Shown here: positions 43,359 through 52,521 of the stretch, piece after piece
How the letters are laid out: every line of letters starts with the position of its first letter
Numbering within the stretch: position 1 is the first letter of the stretch
Assembly (NCBI GenBank): GCA_018064825.1
Contig: JAGHUL010000081.1
Span: forward strand, 1 to 57,759
Source: Candidatus Colivicinus equi
Lineage (GTDB): Bacteria > Bacillota_I > Bacilli_A > Erysipelotrichales > Erysipelotrichaceae
DNA length: 57,759 nucleotides
Reading direction: 5' to 3'
Position numbers and translations under genes: made by a program
The notes under the pieces: model-generated
The model's database searches: none
What the model saw: the letters and a program-made list of their open reading frames with translations, nothing else
What the model was told of the DNA's origin: nothing

Positions 43359-46060
43359 CTAGCAGATCTTCTTAATGCTTTACCTAATTCGAATACCGGA
43401 ACTGTAGTTAAAGCAAGAATAATCGAAATAATAAGTTCTCTAGTTTCAAATGTACCAGGTGTAATGCCGAATACAGTTTGTAAACCAGGTAGATATATAG
43501 CCATTAAGGTAAATGCTACAGAAACTAGACCAGCACCAACTAGCCACCAGTTAGTATTCTTGATCATATCTTTAGATAAGATAGAGTGTCTTTGAGAGCG
43601 CATATTAATTGCACACATAATTTCAGCAAAGTTAACAGTTAAGAAAGCCATAGCAATAGCATTAGCGCAGTCTTCAATACCAAAGATAGATTCAATACTA
43701 CCTCTTTCTAGATATAGTCCAATAAAGAATGCGGCTAATTCAATGATAGCTAAATAGATTCCTTGCCATGTCATATCAATACCAGCTCCATGAGCAAATA
43801 CGCCATCTGAAGAATTACGTGGTTTTCTATTCATTACATCACCCTCGGCTTTTTCCATACCTAAAGCTAATCCAGGAAGTGAATCAGTAACCATGTTTAT
43901 CCACAATAAATGAACAGGTGTTAAGATTGTAAAATTCATTAACGATGATAAGAACATAATGATAACTTCTGATAAGTTTGTCGAAAGTTGGAATTGAATA
44001 ACTTTGCAGACATTATCATAAATCTTTCTGCCTTCTTCAACAGCATGAACAATAGTAGCGAAATTATCGTCAGCTAATACCATATCGGCAACAGACTTGG
44101 TAACATCAGTTCCAGTTATACCCATACCAACACCGATATCAGCTGCTTTAATACTAGGAGCATCGTTTACACCATCACCAGTCATAGCTGTAACCATGCT
44201 TCTAGCTTTCCACGCGTTTACAATCTTTGTTTTATGTTCAGGTTGAACTCTAGCATATACCGAATATTTAGTAACTTCTTCAATCATATCTTGATCAGAG
44301 AATTTGTCTAATTCTGATCCAACGATTGCTTGTGATTCGTCAGTAATGATTCCTAAATCAAGACCAATGGCGATAGCTGTATCCTTATGGTCGCCAGTAA
44401 TCATAACAGGTCTAATACCGGCTTTTTTGCATTCCTTAATTGCATCGTAAACTTCAGGACGACAAGGATCTATCATTCCGACGATACCAATAAATATTAA
44501 ATCGTGTTCTAAATCTTCTGGTTCAAAAGAAGTTGGAAGCATTTCGTGTTCTTTATATGCAGCACACAAAACTCTTAGTGCTTTTGAAGCAAATTCTTTG
44601 TTCTTTGCTTCAATGTTATTAATTAACTCTTCTGTAATTGGAACAACTTTTCCATCAAGAAGATATCCTGTACACTTTGTTAAAAGAACATCGATAGCAC
44701 CTTTTGTATATTGAATATACTTACCATCTACTTCATGAATCGTAGACATCATCTTACGATTAGAATCAAATGGCGCTTCACCTTTTCTAGGTTCTATTTT
44801 TTCTAATTCATATTTAGGAAGACTAAGTTTATTTGCATAATTTACTAATGCTGCTTCTGTAGGCTCACCAGTAGATTCACTTTCACCTTCTTTGATAGTA
44901 GCATCAGAGCATAAAGCCATAGCTTTTGCCAAAAGATTCTTATCAGATGTGAATTCATCGACAACTGTCATCTTATTTTGCGTCAATGTACCAGTCTTAT
45001 CGGTACAAATAATGTTTGTACAACCTAAAGTCTCTACAGCTGTTAATTTTCTAATGAGTGCTTGTCTTTTAGCCATCGCACTAACACCTATAGAAAGAAT
45101 GATAGTAACAACTGCAGGCATTCCTTCAGGAATTGCAGCAACGCCTAGTGCAACTGCAGCAATAAATGTGTCTAAAGCAACATTGCCCAAATTTGCCAAA
45201 GATAAGCCTTCATTAGATGTGATTAACGATTCAATTACACCAACAGTGAAGACAATAACACAAATCCATATTACCAACTTTGTTAAAAAGTTAGATAATT
45301 CAGTCATTTTCTTTTGCAATGGAGTTAATTCTTTTTCAGCCATATTTAACGCTGAAGCAATCTTACCCATTTCAGTGTCCATACCACAAGCTACAACAAC
45401 AGCTTTTCCTCTACCGTAAACAACAGTAGAACCGTTATATAGCATATTCTTACGATCGCCCAATGTTACATCGTGGTTTTCAGTACACATTAAGATGTCA
45501 ATTATTTTATTAACAGGAACAGATTCTCCGGTAAGTGCCGCTTCTTCTGCTTTTAAACTGTGTGATTCAATGATACGACAATCAGCAGGAACAGTATCAC
45601 CTGCTTCAAAATAGATTACATCACCAACTACTATATCTTCTGCCTTAACTATCTCTATTTCGCCATCACGATAAACTTTTGATGTTGCAGCAGTCATCTG
45701 CATTAAGGCATCCATTGCCCCTTCAGCCTTGCTTTCTTGAACCAAAGACATAATTGTATTGATTATTACTACGACTAAAATAACAAATACGTCTGCAAAT
45801 TCAGAGAACTTAAAGCCATCTTTCATCTGAATAACATTTACAACAGCTTGAATAGCTGCAGAAACTATCAACATGATGATCATTGGATCAGTAATAGAAT
45901 TTAAAAACTTTTGAAGTAAAGTTTCTTTATCAGCTTGTTCTAAAACGTTTTTACCATTTTTTTCTAATCTAGTTTGGGCCTCAGCTTTACTAAGACCACC
46001 TTCACTACTAGATGTTTTAGATAAAGTGTCTTTAATACTAGTTAAATAATATTTTTCCAT
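43343..46060 (-). CDS. P-type cation ATPase (Ca2+/Mn2+-type, riboswitch-controlled)
   Basis: 905 aa from the ATG at 46060, which follows GAGGG; four codons earlier is a weaker start. It is a P2A-like pump: ten membrane segments, TGES, IPEGMPAVV in M4 (about 300), DKTGTLTQNKM (phosphorylated Asp, about 345), KGAIDVLL, MITGDHKDTA, MTGDGVNDAPSIK and NMVTDSLPGLALG in M6. Annotation would say Ca2+ ATPase, but the upstream yybP-ykoY riboswitch indicates Mn2+ export, as known for related lactococcal and streptococcal pumps. The stop is inside the terminator. Confidence 0.93.
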   Translation of the reverse strand: MEKYYLTSIKDTLSKTSSSEGGLSKAEAQTRLEKNGKNVLEQADKETLLQKFLNSITDPMIIMLIVSAAIQAVVNVIQMKDGFKFSEFADVFVILVVVIINTIMSLVQESKAEGAMDALMQMTAATSKVYRDGEIEIVKAEDIVVGDVIYFEAGDTVPADCRIIESHSLKAEEAALTGESVPVNKIIDILMCTENHDVTLGDRKNMLYNGSTVVYGRGKAVVVACGMDTEMGKIASALNMAEKELTPLQKKMTELSNFLTKLVIWICVIVFTVGVIESLITSNEGLSLANLGNVALDTFIAAVALGVAAIPEGMPAVVTIILSIGVSAMAKRQALIRKLTAVETLGCTNIICTDKTGTLTQNKMTVVDEFTSDKNLLAKAMALCSDATIKEGESESTGEPTEAALVNYANKLSLPKYELEKIEPRKGEAPFDSNRKMMSTIHEVDGKYIQYTKGAIDVLLTKCTGYLLDGKVVPITEELINNIEAKNKEFASKALRVLCAAYKEHEMLPTSFEPEDLEHDLIFIGIVGMIDPCRPEVYDAIKECKKAGIRPVMITGDHKDTAIAIGLDLGIITDESQAIVGSELDKFSDQDMIEEVTKYSVYARVQPEHKTKIVNAWKARSMVTAMTGDGVNDAPSIKAADIGVGMGITGTDVTKSVADMVLADDNFATIVHAVEEGRKIYDNVCKVIQFQLSTNLSEVIIMFLSSLMNFTILTPVHLLWINMVTDSLPGLALGMEKAEGDVMNRKPRNSSDGVFAHGAGIDMTWQGIYLAIIELAAFFIGLYLERGSIESIFGIEDCANAIAMAFLTVNFAEIMCAINMRSQRHSILSKDMIKNTNWWLVGAGLVSVAFTLMAIYLPGLQTVFGITPGTFETRELIISIILALTTVPVFELGKALRRSARKRSA

Positions 46061-46075
46061 AATTACCCTCAATAT

Positions 46076-46102
46076 AAATAAAACTCATGTTATCACATGA
46101 GC
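46076..46102 (-). terminator. Riboswitch-controlled terminator before the P-type ATPase
   Basis: Minus-strand stem of GCTCATGT/ACATGAGT type (46083-46102) followed by TTTTATTT. One arm can alternatively pair with the segment at about 46111-46118. Confidence 0.75.
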
Positions 46103-46133
46103 ATCTATATACTCATGCACAACAAAGTTACGC

Positions 46134-46212
46134 ATGAGTCTCGCTATTTAAGACAAACCAGGCATGGCCGAGATTGTTGGCGTGTCGCGCATCGCGCAAG
46201 CTACTCCCTCAT
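46134..46212 (-). promoter_or_regulatory. yybP-ykoY manganese riboswitch aptamer
   Basis: Minus strand: the 5' consensus GGGAGTAGC follows the P1 strand ATGAG (46208-46212), and the 3' consensus AGCGAGACTCAT ends with the P1 partner CTCAT (46134-46138). Between lie GCCAACA and CTCGGCC-type internal segments. This four-way junction class binds Mn2+ between loops L1 and L3 and is placed before Mn exporters. Downstream, mutually exclusive CATGAG/CTCATG segments form either a terminator or an antiterminator, consistent with an ON switch. Confidence 0.88.
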
Positions 46213-46219
46213 CGAGTAA

Positions 46220-46248
46220 ATATTACTATAATATAAGCACATTTTCAA
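46220..46248 (-). promoter_or_regulatory. Promoter of the riboswitch/P-type ATPase transcript
   Basis: Minus-strand -35 TTGAAA (46243-46248), 17-bp spacer, -10 TAATAT (46220-46225); the transcript should begin at the aptamer P1. Confidence 0.7.
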
Positions 46249-46271
46249 TTATCTAGATGTGCTAGTAGAAT
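46244..46271 (+). promoter_or_regulatory. Promoter of the radical SAM gene (leaderless)
   Basis: -35 TTCAAT (46244-46249), 16-bp spacer, -10 TAGAAT (46266-46271), then 6 nt to the ATG at 46278. The -35 overlaps that of the divergent riboswitch promoter. Confidence 0.5.
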
Positions 46272-46277
46272 ATAGAT

Positions 46278-47087
46278 ATGAAAAGGATATATCTAGAAAT
46301 CACTAATAGTTGTAATCTAAACTGTTCATTTTGTTCATATAAAAAAGGAAATAACTTTTTAACCATAGAAGAAATAGATAATTATACAACCCAAATAAAG
46401 GAATTTACTGATTATATATATTTACATATTCTAGGAGAACCACTATTGCATCCACAAATAGAGAAAATACTAGATATTCTTGATGCAAAAGATATTAACC
46501 TACAATTAGTTACAAACGGAACATTGTTATCCAAACATAAAAACATTTTAAATCATAAATGTATTAGAAAGCTTTCTATCTCTATACATTCAATCAATAA
46601 TCTTGATATTGATGATAATTATTTTGAAACTATAAACGAACTAATTGAAAACAATAATGATAAAACCATTGAATTAAGGTTTTATAATAGACAACAATTA
46701 TCAGACAAGTTAAATTCTTATTTAAGTACTCTAAAGAATAGATACTCTTTTTTAGATACAAAAAGAGATAACTCATACAGACTAAAAGAACATGTATACA
46801 TCTATTTCCAAGACTTTTTTAAATGGCCTGAAATAGATGATGATGTTGTTTCAACAACCGGCACATGCCATGGTGGCATAGATATGATAGGAATTAATAG
46901 CAAATCCGATGTAACGATATGTTGCTTAGATCCAAAAGCTTATAACAAATTAGGTAATTTAAAAGAAAAATCACTTAAAGAGATTCTTCAAAGTGATTTG
47001 TATGATCAATTCGTAACTAATTTTAAGAATCATAGAATAGATTCGGAGCTATGTAAAAGATGTACTTATCGTCTACGCTTTAAATAG
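46278..47087 (+). CDS. Radical SAM protein with SPASM/twitch-like C-terminus
   Basis: 269 aa. The [4Fe-4S]-SAM motif CNLNCSFC is at about residues 12-19 and a GEP motif follows (LGEPLLHPQIEKIL, about 54-67). The C-terminal part has CHGGIDMIGINSKSDVTICCLD and ELCKRCTYR, giving auxiliary Cys typical of SPASM/twitch domains that bind extra clusters. Such enzymes modify peptides, proteins or sugars; no peptide substrate gene is evident nearby. There is no ribosome site. It converges on the SpoU-like gene with an 8-bp overlap and lies opposite the Mn-controlled ATPase. Confidence 0.8.
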   Translation: MKRIYLEITNSCNLNCSFCSYKKGNNFLTIEEIDNYTTQIKEFTDYIYLHILGEPLLHPQIEKILDILDAKDINLQLVTNGTLLSKHKNILNHKCIRKLSISIHSINNLDIDDNYFETINELIENNNDKTIELRFYNRQQLSDKLNSYLSTLKNRYSFLDTKRDNSYRLKEHVYIYFQDFFKWPEIDDDVVSTTGTCHGGIDMIGINSKSDVTICCLDPKAYNKLGNLKEKSLKEILQSDLYDQFVTNFKNHRIDSELCKRCTYRLRFK

Positions 47088-47781
47088 TTTGATGATATAA
47101 ATAACTAAATGCAATAGAGCTTAATGAACTTAATGACATTTCATTAAGATTTTTGTGTTTAATATAATAACCTTCTTTAAATTCTTTACATAAACCACGA
47201 TACTCTTGAGGAATAATAACACTATATGGTTCAAAAGCATGTAATTCAGATAATTCGTGTCCACCATTAGGCACAAAAGGATAGATAAAATGTTCAGGAT
47301 AATCATTTATATAATCCATTAAGTTATCATAACGAATAATATTGCAATGAAAAATCGAACCCATAGAAGCTCTAATACAACGAGGATCAAAATAATCAAT
47401 GTCACTATTCACAATAACGATATCATGAAAATTAAAAGAAACAGCACTTCTAAAAATAGTACCAAGCTCCCCAAAATCATTGAATTCATATAAGACAATA
47501 TGTTTATTACTATCTAAAGTATTATAGAATTTATTAAAAATACCAATACAATAGCAGTTCTCTTTTATAGAAAGTTTTTCGATAATAGCATCGTCATAAA
47601 CAGGAATAATACTATTCAACTCACATAATTGTATTAGATATTCTAATTGATTATTTTTGTTTGCCTTAGAAGATAATACAATCTTTTCAATATACTTTGG
47701 CACATGTAAAAGTGCCTCTATAGTTAAAGACATACCTAAACAATATGAAGTTTTATCAGTAGTTTTATATGTTTCCATCAT
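47080..47781 (-). CDS. SpoU/TrmH-like RNA 2'-O-methyltransferase, diverged
   Basis: 233 aa. The SpoU fold is shown by DFGELGTIFRSAVSFNF (motif 1, about 103-119), FDPRCIRASMGSIFH (motif 2, about 136-150), but the third SAM-knot motif, usually like 'GNEGxGL', reads IPQEYRGLCKEF, and the final motif is NLNEMSLSSLSSIAF. An N-terminal L30e-like domain precedes it. It may methylate RNA weakly, bind only, or have a changed cofactor pocket. Its start overlaps the flavoprotein gene by 17 bp, so the two are coupled. Confidence 0.72.
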   Translation of the reverse strand: MMETYKTTDKTSYCLGMSLTIEALLHVPKYIEKIVLSSKANKNNQLEYLIQLCELNSIIPVYDDAIIEKLSIKENCYCIGIFNKFYNTLDSNKHIVLYEFNDFGELGTIFRSAVSFNFHDIVIVNSDIDYFDPRCIRASMGSIFHCNIIRYDNLMDYINDYPEHFIYPFVPNGGHELSELHAFEPYSVIIPQEYRGLCKEFKEGYYIKHKNLNEMSLSSLSSIAFSYLYHQTI

Positions 47782-49276
47782 TAATTATTATATTAGCAAT
47801 TCTAATTCCATCAAGGCAACACGACATAATGCCACCACCATATCCAGCGCCTTCACCCATAGGGTATAGATTTTTAGTATTAATAGATTGACCAAATTCA
47901 TCTCTTTTAATCCTAACAGGACAAGAAGATCTAGTTTCTGGTCCAACCATAATACCATGTTCAATAAAGCCTGGTATCTTTTTATCAAAATCTAATAAAG
48001 CTTCTTTAATTATTCTTAAATCCTTTTTAGAAAAGAAATTATTATAATCATACAGCACAGTACCCAAACAATATGTTGACGGAAATATTAATTCGTTAAG
48101 TTCGTTATTCATAAAATCTTTTATGTTCTGAGCTAAAGCTTTATAACTATTCGAATATGCATATGCTTTAGATTCGATCGTTTTTAAGTATATATATCCG
48201 TCATTAAACTCGCTCATTGGAACTTGAATCAATATAGCGCTATTCGCAATTCCAGAATCTCGTTTTGAATAAGACATGCCATTAGTAACAATAGTGTTTT
48301 TATCCGACATCGCTGGAACTACTAGACCACCTGGACACATGCAGAAAGAATAGACACCCTTGTCACCTTTGTACCTTAACAAATATTCATTAGCTTCTTC
48401 AATCATATTATTAGTTTGTCTTGTATCAATTAATGATTGAGGATGTTCAACTCTAAAACCTATCGCTATATCCTTTGGTTCAATATAAACGCCAATTTCT
48501 TGTAGTTTTACTATAGTATTATAAGCACTATGCCCAATACCTAATAATAAATAATCGCAAGCATATTCACCTTTTTTTGTAACAACCTTCTTAATACAAC
48601 GAGAATCGTCAAGTATAAAATCTGTTACTTCTTCAGAAAAATGAAATTCACAACCATTTTCAATTAGATAGTCCGTTATATTCTTTATTACTTTTCTTAT
48701 TTCATCAGTTCCAACATGAGGATGATGTTCATATTTGATAGATTGTTTGCATCCATGCTTAACAAAGACATCAAGAATATAATCGATGTATTGATTCTTT
48801 ATTCTGGTAGTAAGCTTTGCATCAGAAAAGGTGCCGGCTCCTCCCTCACCAAATTGAACATTACTATCTTCATCCAATATTCCTTCTTTAAAGAATTTTT
48901 CTACATCTTTAACACGTTCATTAATACGTTTTCCTTTTTCAAAAACAATAACCTTAAAACCTGCTTGAACTAATCTATATGAAGAAAAAATACCGCTAGG
49001 TCCATACCCTACGATGCAAACAGTTTTATTAGTATTAATATGTGGTGGATTCAAATCTGTTTTTATATATTTCTTTATCTTATTTGAAACATATTTATCC
49101 TCATTATCTACATCTACTATTACGCTATATACATATAACAGTTCTTTTCTAGCATCAAGAGATTTTTTCTTAATTTCATAAGAATTAATTTTAGCATGTA
49201 AAAGCTTTTCAATTTTTGTTTGAAGTTTATCTTCATTAGAATCGACACTTAATTTAATATCATTAACTAACAACAT
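47765..49276 (-). CDS. FAD-dependent dehydrogenase (COG2509)
   Basis: 503 aa. N-terminal ~85 residues form the small alpha/beta domain typical of this group. The FAD site follows: VCIVGYGPSGIFSSYRL (GxGxxG, about 88-104), VIVFEKGKRI, and VQFGEGGAGTFSDAKLTTR (about 140-158), then a C-terminal YPMGEGAGYGGGIMSCCLDGI. COG2509 proteins are widespread in Firmicutes but their reaction is not established. It begins 2 bp after the ABC permease stop and is co-transcribed with that exporter and the SpoU-like gene. Confidence 0.85.
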   Translation of the reverse strand: MLLVNDIKLSVDSNEDKLQTKIEKLLHAKINSYEIKKKSLDARKELLYVYSVIVDVDNEDKYVSNKIKKYIKTDLNPPHINTNKTVCIVGYGPSGIFSSYRLVQAGFKVIVFEKGKRINERVKDVEKFFKEGILDEDSNVQFGEGGAGTFSDAKLTTRIKNQYIDYILDVFVKHGCKQSIKYEHHPHVGTDEIRKVIKNITDYLIENGCEFHFSEEVTDFILDDSRCIKKVVTKKGEYACDYLLLGIGHSAYNTIVKLQEIGVYIEPKDIAIGFRVEHPQSLIDTRQTNNMIEEANEYLLRYKGDKGVYSFCMCPGGLVVPAMSDKNTIVTNGMSYSKRDSGIANSAILIQVPMSEFNDGYIYLKTIESKAYAYSNSYKALAQNIKDFMNNELNELIFPSTYCLGTVLYDYNNFFSKKDLRIIKEALLDFDKKIPGFIEHGIMVGPETRSSCPVRIKRDEFGQSINTKNLYPMGEGAGYGGGIMSCCLDGIRIANIIINDGNI

Positions 49277-49278
49277 CT

Positions 49279-52200
49279 TTATTCAACGCTCTTCAAAGAT
49301 TCTATCATATCCACTTCTTTAAGTGGCTTCCTCATACAGAATAATACAGCAATTGCAAAGACAATTGTGATTAAGAAAGCATAAACGAATGAAAGTGGTT
49401 TAATATTCATACCAAATTTTACCATCTCCATGTCAATAACATTCATGATGAAATGATGTTCAATAACACCTAAAGGTAAACCAATAATAGCACCAATAAA
49501 TGTAAGCAATATAATCTCCTTAAAGATATAAGCATTAACTTCGTTTCTTCTAAAGCCTAATACTTTAAGCGTAGCAATCTCTCTAATACGTTCAGAGATA
49601 TTAACTTGTGTTAGATTAATTAAAACCACAAGTGCTAATGAACCGGCCGCAATAATTATTACTGCAATAATCATATCTAGAGCAGAAATCATTTTTTCAA
49701 AAATATTCATTACACCAGAAAAATCGGTACACGATTCAAAATCTTCTATTTTTTCGACATCTTTCATTAAACTATCTTCGTTAATATTTCTAACAGCTAT
49801 AGCATTAGCGTGCATTGGTTCATCAAATATTTCTTCATAATAATTATCAGAAATAAAAATATAATGACTAAAATACATCTCACAAATATCATATATTTTA
49901 GCATCAGCTTTGACACCGTTAATAGATTCAATCGTTACAAAGTCTCCAGGTTTTAAATCGTTATTAGATGCAAATTTTTCTGAAACTATAACTCCATTAT
50001 TCGTAAGATTCAAATCGGTTTTCTTATCAGTTTTTCTTGTTCCAATTACATCCATATAGTCACGGCAATTATAAACTTGAACAGATGCCGTTTTATCATC
50101 ATCTTCCAAATACACTTTGGTCATATAAGACATAAATGGTGATATAGCTTCATTATCATAATTATTTTCAAGGATCTTTACATCATCATCAATGTGATAA
50201 TCATTTTTTAAATTAATTGTATAGTTATAATTGAAAATTTGGCCAAATTGAACTTCTAAAACTCCGGCAATAGAATCTTTAACACCCCACCCTATAATTA
50301 ATAAACCGGTGCAACCAGCGACACCAATTACTGTCATCAAGAATCTAGACTTATATCTAAGTAAATTTCTAGCGGTAATCTTACTAGTAAATGTTAATCT
50401 ATTCCATAAGAAATGAAATTTTTCTAAAAATACTTCTTTACCATTTTTAGGAGCTTTAGGGCGAAGCAATTGGCTAGGGGATTCTAAAATATTATTATAA
50501 GTTACTAGAGCAGTAACTAAAACCATTAAAACCATAAACGCAATAAAACAAATAGCTATGTCTTTTATTGGGAATAAAATCAATAATTGTGGTAAATCGT
50601 ATAGTAAACGCCAAGTATTATATATTACAGTTGGGAATAAAAACTGGCCTACTATTACACCTATTGAGCAGCCAATAAATGTAGCTAAAATAACATAAGT
50701 TACATATTTTCCAATAATTTGCCTTTTTGAAAAACCTAGAGCTCTAAAGATACCTATCTGACCCCTTTGTTCATCAATTAAACGCGTCATCGTAGTCATG
50801 CAAACAAGTGCGGCAACCAAATAAAATAAAGTTGGCAAAGCATATCCGATAGCTTGCATTTGACTACAAGAGGCATCATACATATAACTAGAAAAATGAG
50901 AATCTCTATCAGTTACAATCCAAGAAGCTTCTGGTAAATCAGCTAATTTTTGTTCCGATTTCTTGATTTCAGCATTTGCTTTCTCAATTTTCGTATTAAA
51001 CTCTTTTACAGCTAAATTATATTCTTCAAGACCTTTTTGATATTCACGTTTTCCATCTTCTAGTTCAGAGGCTTTATCATCGATTTGTTTTTGAATATCT
51101 TCGATATAGTCATAGCTTTTTTCTAGAGCTTTTATCGCAGCATCAACCGCTAAATTCTCAGCCGATATAGAATTAATAGAAGCAAAAGCATCTTCAACAT
51201 CATCGTAACCGAATGATTTATAATAATTATCAATTTCTACATTTTCATCTTCTATATTCTTATAATAGCCAGAATCAAAAAGTAGCTCAGCCGAAACAAT
51301 TTGACCATCTAAAACTAGAATCTGCTTCTGTAATTCATAGTATTCCTTGCTACCAGGTGTTAATTCTTTTAGCTCTTCACGTTTACTATTACGTTCCTTC
51401 TTTAAATTCTCAAGATTAGTTTTTGCTAATTCAATTGTGGCTTTATTAGTAACGTAACTTGAATAATCTTTTGCTAACTTTGTAGATATACTTTCAAAAT
51501 TATCGCCAAATTCTGTTTCGATATTGTCAATTAATATGTCATTTGTTTTCTTACGTTTTTCTAAAGAATCTTGAGTATCTTCAGCCTCGCTTTTTACCGA
51601 GTTAATTATGCCTTTATAATTCTCTATTTCCATTTCGCCTGCAACAATCTTGATATTAGCATCATCAATTTGTCTTTTAGCGTCTTCAAGTTTAGCTAAT
51701 CCTTCATTTTGCGCTTCGATAAGTTCTTGCCTACCCTTATCTAATTCTTCTTCATATTCTTTTAATATTTTGTCTTTAAGAAAATCTTGTTGTTTTGATG
51801 CAACATTATCAACACACAAAACATTATCATCAATAAAATCTTTGTAATTATTGGTATATGAGATTAACTCCTTGCTTCCATCTAATGTTAATAATATAGT
51901 TGTATAATAGTCAAAAACAAAGTTATTTCGAGGAACATAAATAACTATATCTAAATCTTTGTTATCCAAATTAGATGAACTAAATGACTTGCACAAATAT
52001 GCTGGGGTTTTTACATTTCCAACTATTTTAAAGTCTACATTCTTTAGATAATCTTTAACATCGCTATCTGAATCATTTAAAAATAGATGAAGTTTCTTTC
52101 CAATATTTAGATCAGTAAATATATCGCCTATTACTAAACATTCTAAATTATTGCTAGGCAATCTACCGTCGGTTAATTCAAATTGGTTAATTACTGGATC

Positions 52201-52521
52201 AGCTTCTAAAACTCTCGCAACGTATACTTTTCCATCTTGTGACTCACAATAAACATCAACTTGTTTACTTGGTTCTACTAAAGCAATGCCTTCTGCTTTC
52301 TTTAGCGCTTCAACATCATCATCACAAAAGCCATAAGTTGAGTACAACTGAATATCTTGTAAATTATAATCATCATTATATTTATCAACAGATTTCCTCA
52401 TTAAAGTAGGATTAGACATTAATCCCATCATAAAAGCAGAACTGATAAATACTATCATCAATAACGACAAAAATCGATTAAATGATTTTTTAATTAATCT
52501 AAGAGTATCTTTTTCAAACAT
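49279..52521 (-). CDS. FtsX/MacB-type ABC transporter permease with long coiled coil
   Basis: 1080 aa. An N-terminal helix (about 17-38) is followed by a large extracytoplasmic domain holding a long charged coiled coil (about 255-565: EEELDKGRQELIEAQNEG, then EDGKREYQKGLEEYNLAVKEF). Two FtsX cores come next: TMTRLIDEQRGQIGIFRALGFSKRQI (about 600-625) with helices to about 715, and a C-terminal one with ISERIREIATLKVLGFRRNEV (about 970-990). It probably uses ATP-driven shape change to export peptides or lipids, or to extract toxic molecules. It overlaps the ATPase gene by 1 bp. Confidence 0.9.
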   Translation of the reverse strand: MFEKDTLRLIKKSFNRFLSLLMIVFISSAFMMGLMSNPTLMRKSVDKYNDDYNLQDIQLYSTYGFCDDDVEALKKAEGIALVEPSKQVDVYCESQDGKVYVARVLEADPVINQFELTDGRLPSNNLECLVIGDIFTDLNIGKKLHLFLNDSDSDVKDYLKNVDFKIVGNVKTPAYLCKSFSSSNLDNKDLDIVIYVPRNNFVFDYYTTILLTLDGSKELISYTNNYKDFIDDNVLCVDNVASKQQDFLKDKILKEYEEELDKGRQELIEAQNEGLAKLEDAKRQIDDANIKIVAGEMEIENYKGIINSVKSEAEDTQDSLEKRKKTNDILIDNIETEFGDNFESISTKLAKDYSSYVTNKATIELAKTNLENLKKERNSKREELKELTPGSKEYYELQKQILVLDGQIVSAELLFDSGYYKNIEDENVEIDNYYKSFGYDDVEDAFASINSISAENLAVDAAIKALEKSYDYIEDIQKQIDDKASELEDGKREYQKGLEEYNLAVKEFNTKIEKANAEIKKSEQKLADLPEASWIVTDRDSHFSSYMYDASCSQMQAIGYALPTLFYLVAALVCMTTMTRLIDEQRGQIGIFRALGFSKRQIIGKYVTYVILATFIGCSIGVIVGQFLFPTVIYNTWRLLYDLPQLLILFPIKDIAICFIAFMVLMVLVTALVTYNNILESPSQLLRPKAPKNGKEVFLEKFHFLWNRLTFTSKITARNLLRYKSRFLMTVIGVAGCTGLLIIGWGVKDSIAGVLEVQFGQIFNYNYTINLKNDYHIDDDVKILENNYDNEAISPFMSYMTKVYLEDDDKTASVQVYNCRDYMDVIGTRKTDKKTDLNLTNNGVIVSEKFASNNDLKPGDFVTIESINGVKADAKIYDICEMYFSHYIFISDNYYEEIFDEPMHANAIAVRNINEDSLMKDVEKIEDFESCTDFSGVMNIFEKMISALDMIIAVIIIAAGSLALVVLINLTQVNISERIREIATLKVLGFRRNEVNAYIFKEIILLTFIGAIIGLPLGVIEHHFIMNVIDMEMVKFGMNIKPLSFVYAFLITIVFAIAVLFCMRKPLKEVDMIESLKSVE

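Noticed and set aside
44892-45419. 175-codon open frame on the plus strand inside the P-type ATPase gene
   Set aside because: It is antisense to a strongly conserved part of the pump, has no ribosome site and resembles nothing; a shadow of codon bias.
46081-46140. Repeated CATGAG/CTCATG segments as a CRISPR-like or mobile repeat
   Set aside because: They are few, short and complementary, and fit the riboswitch expression platform.
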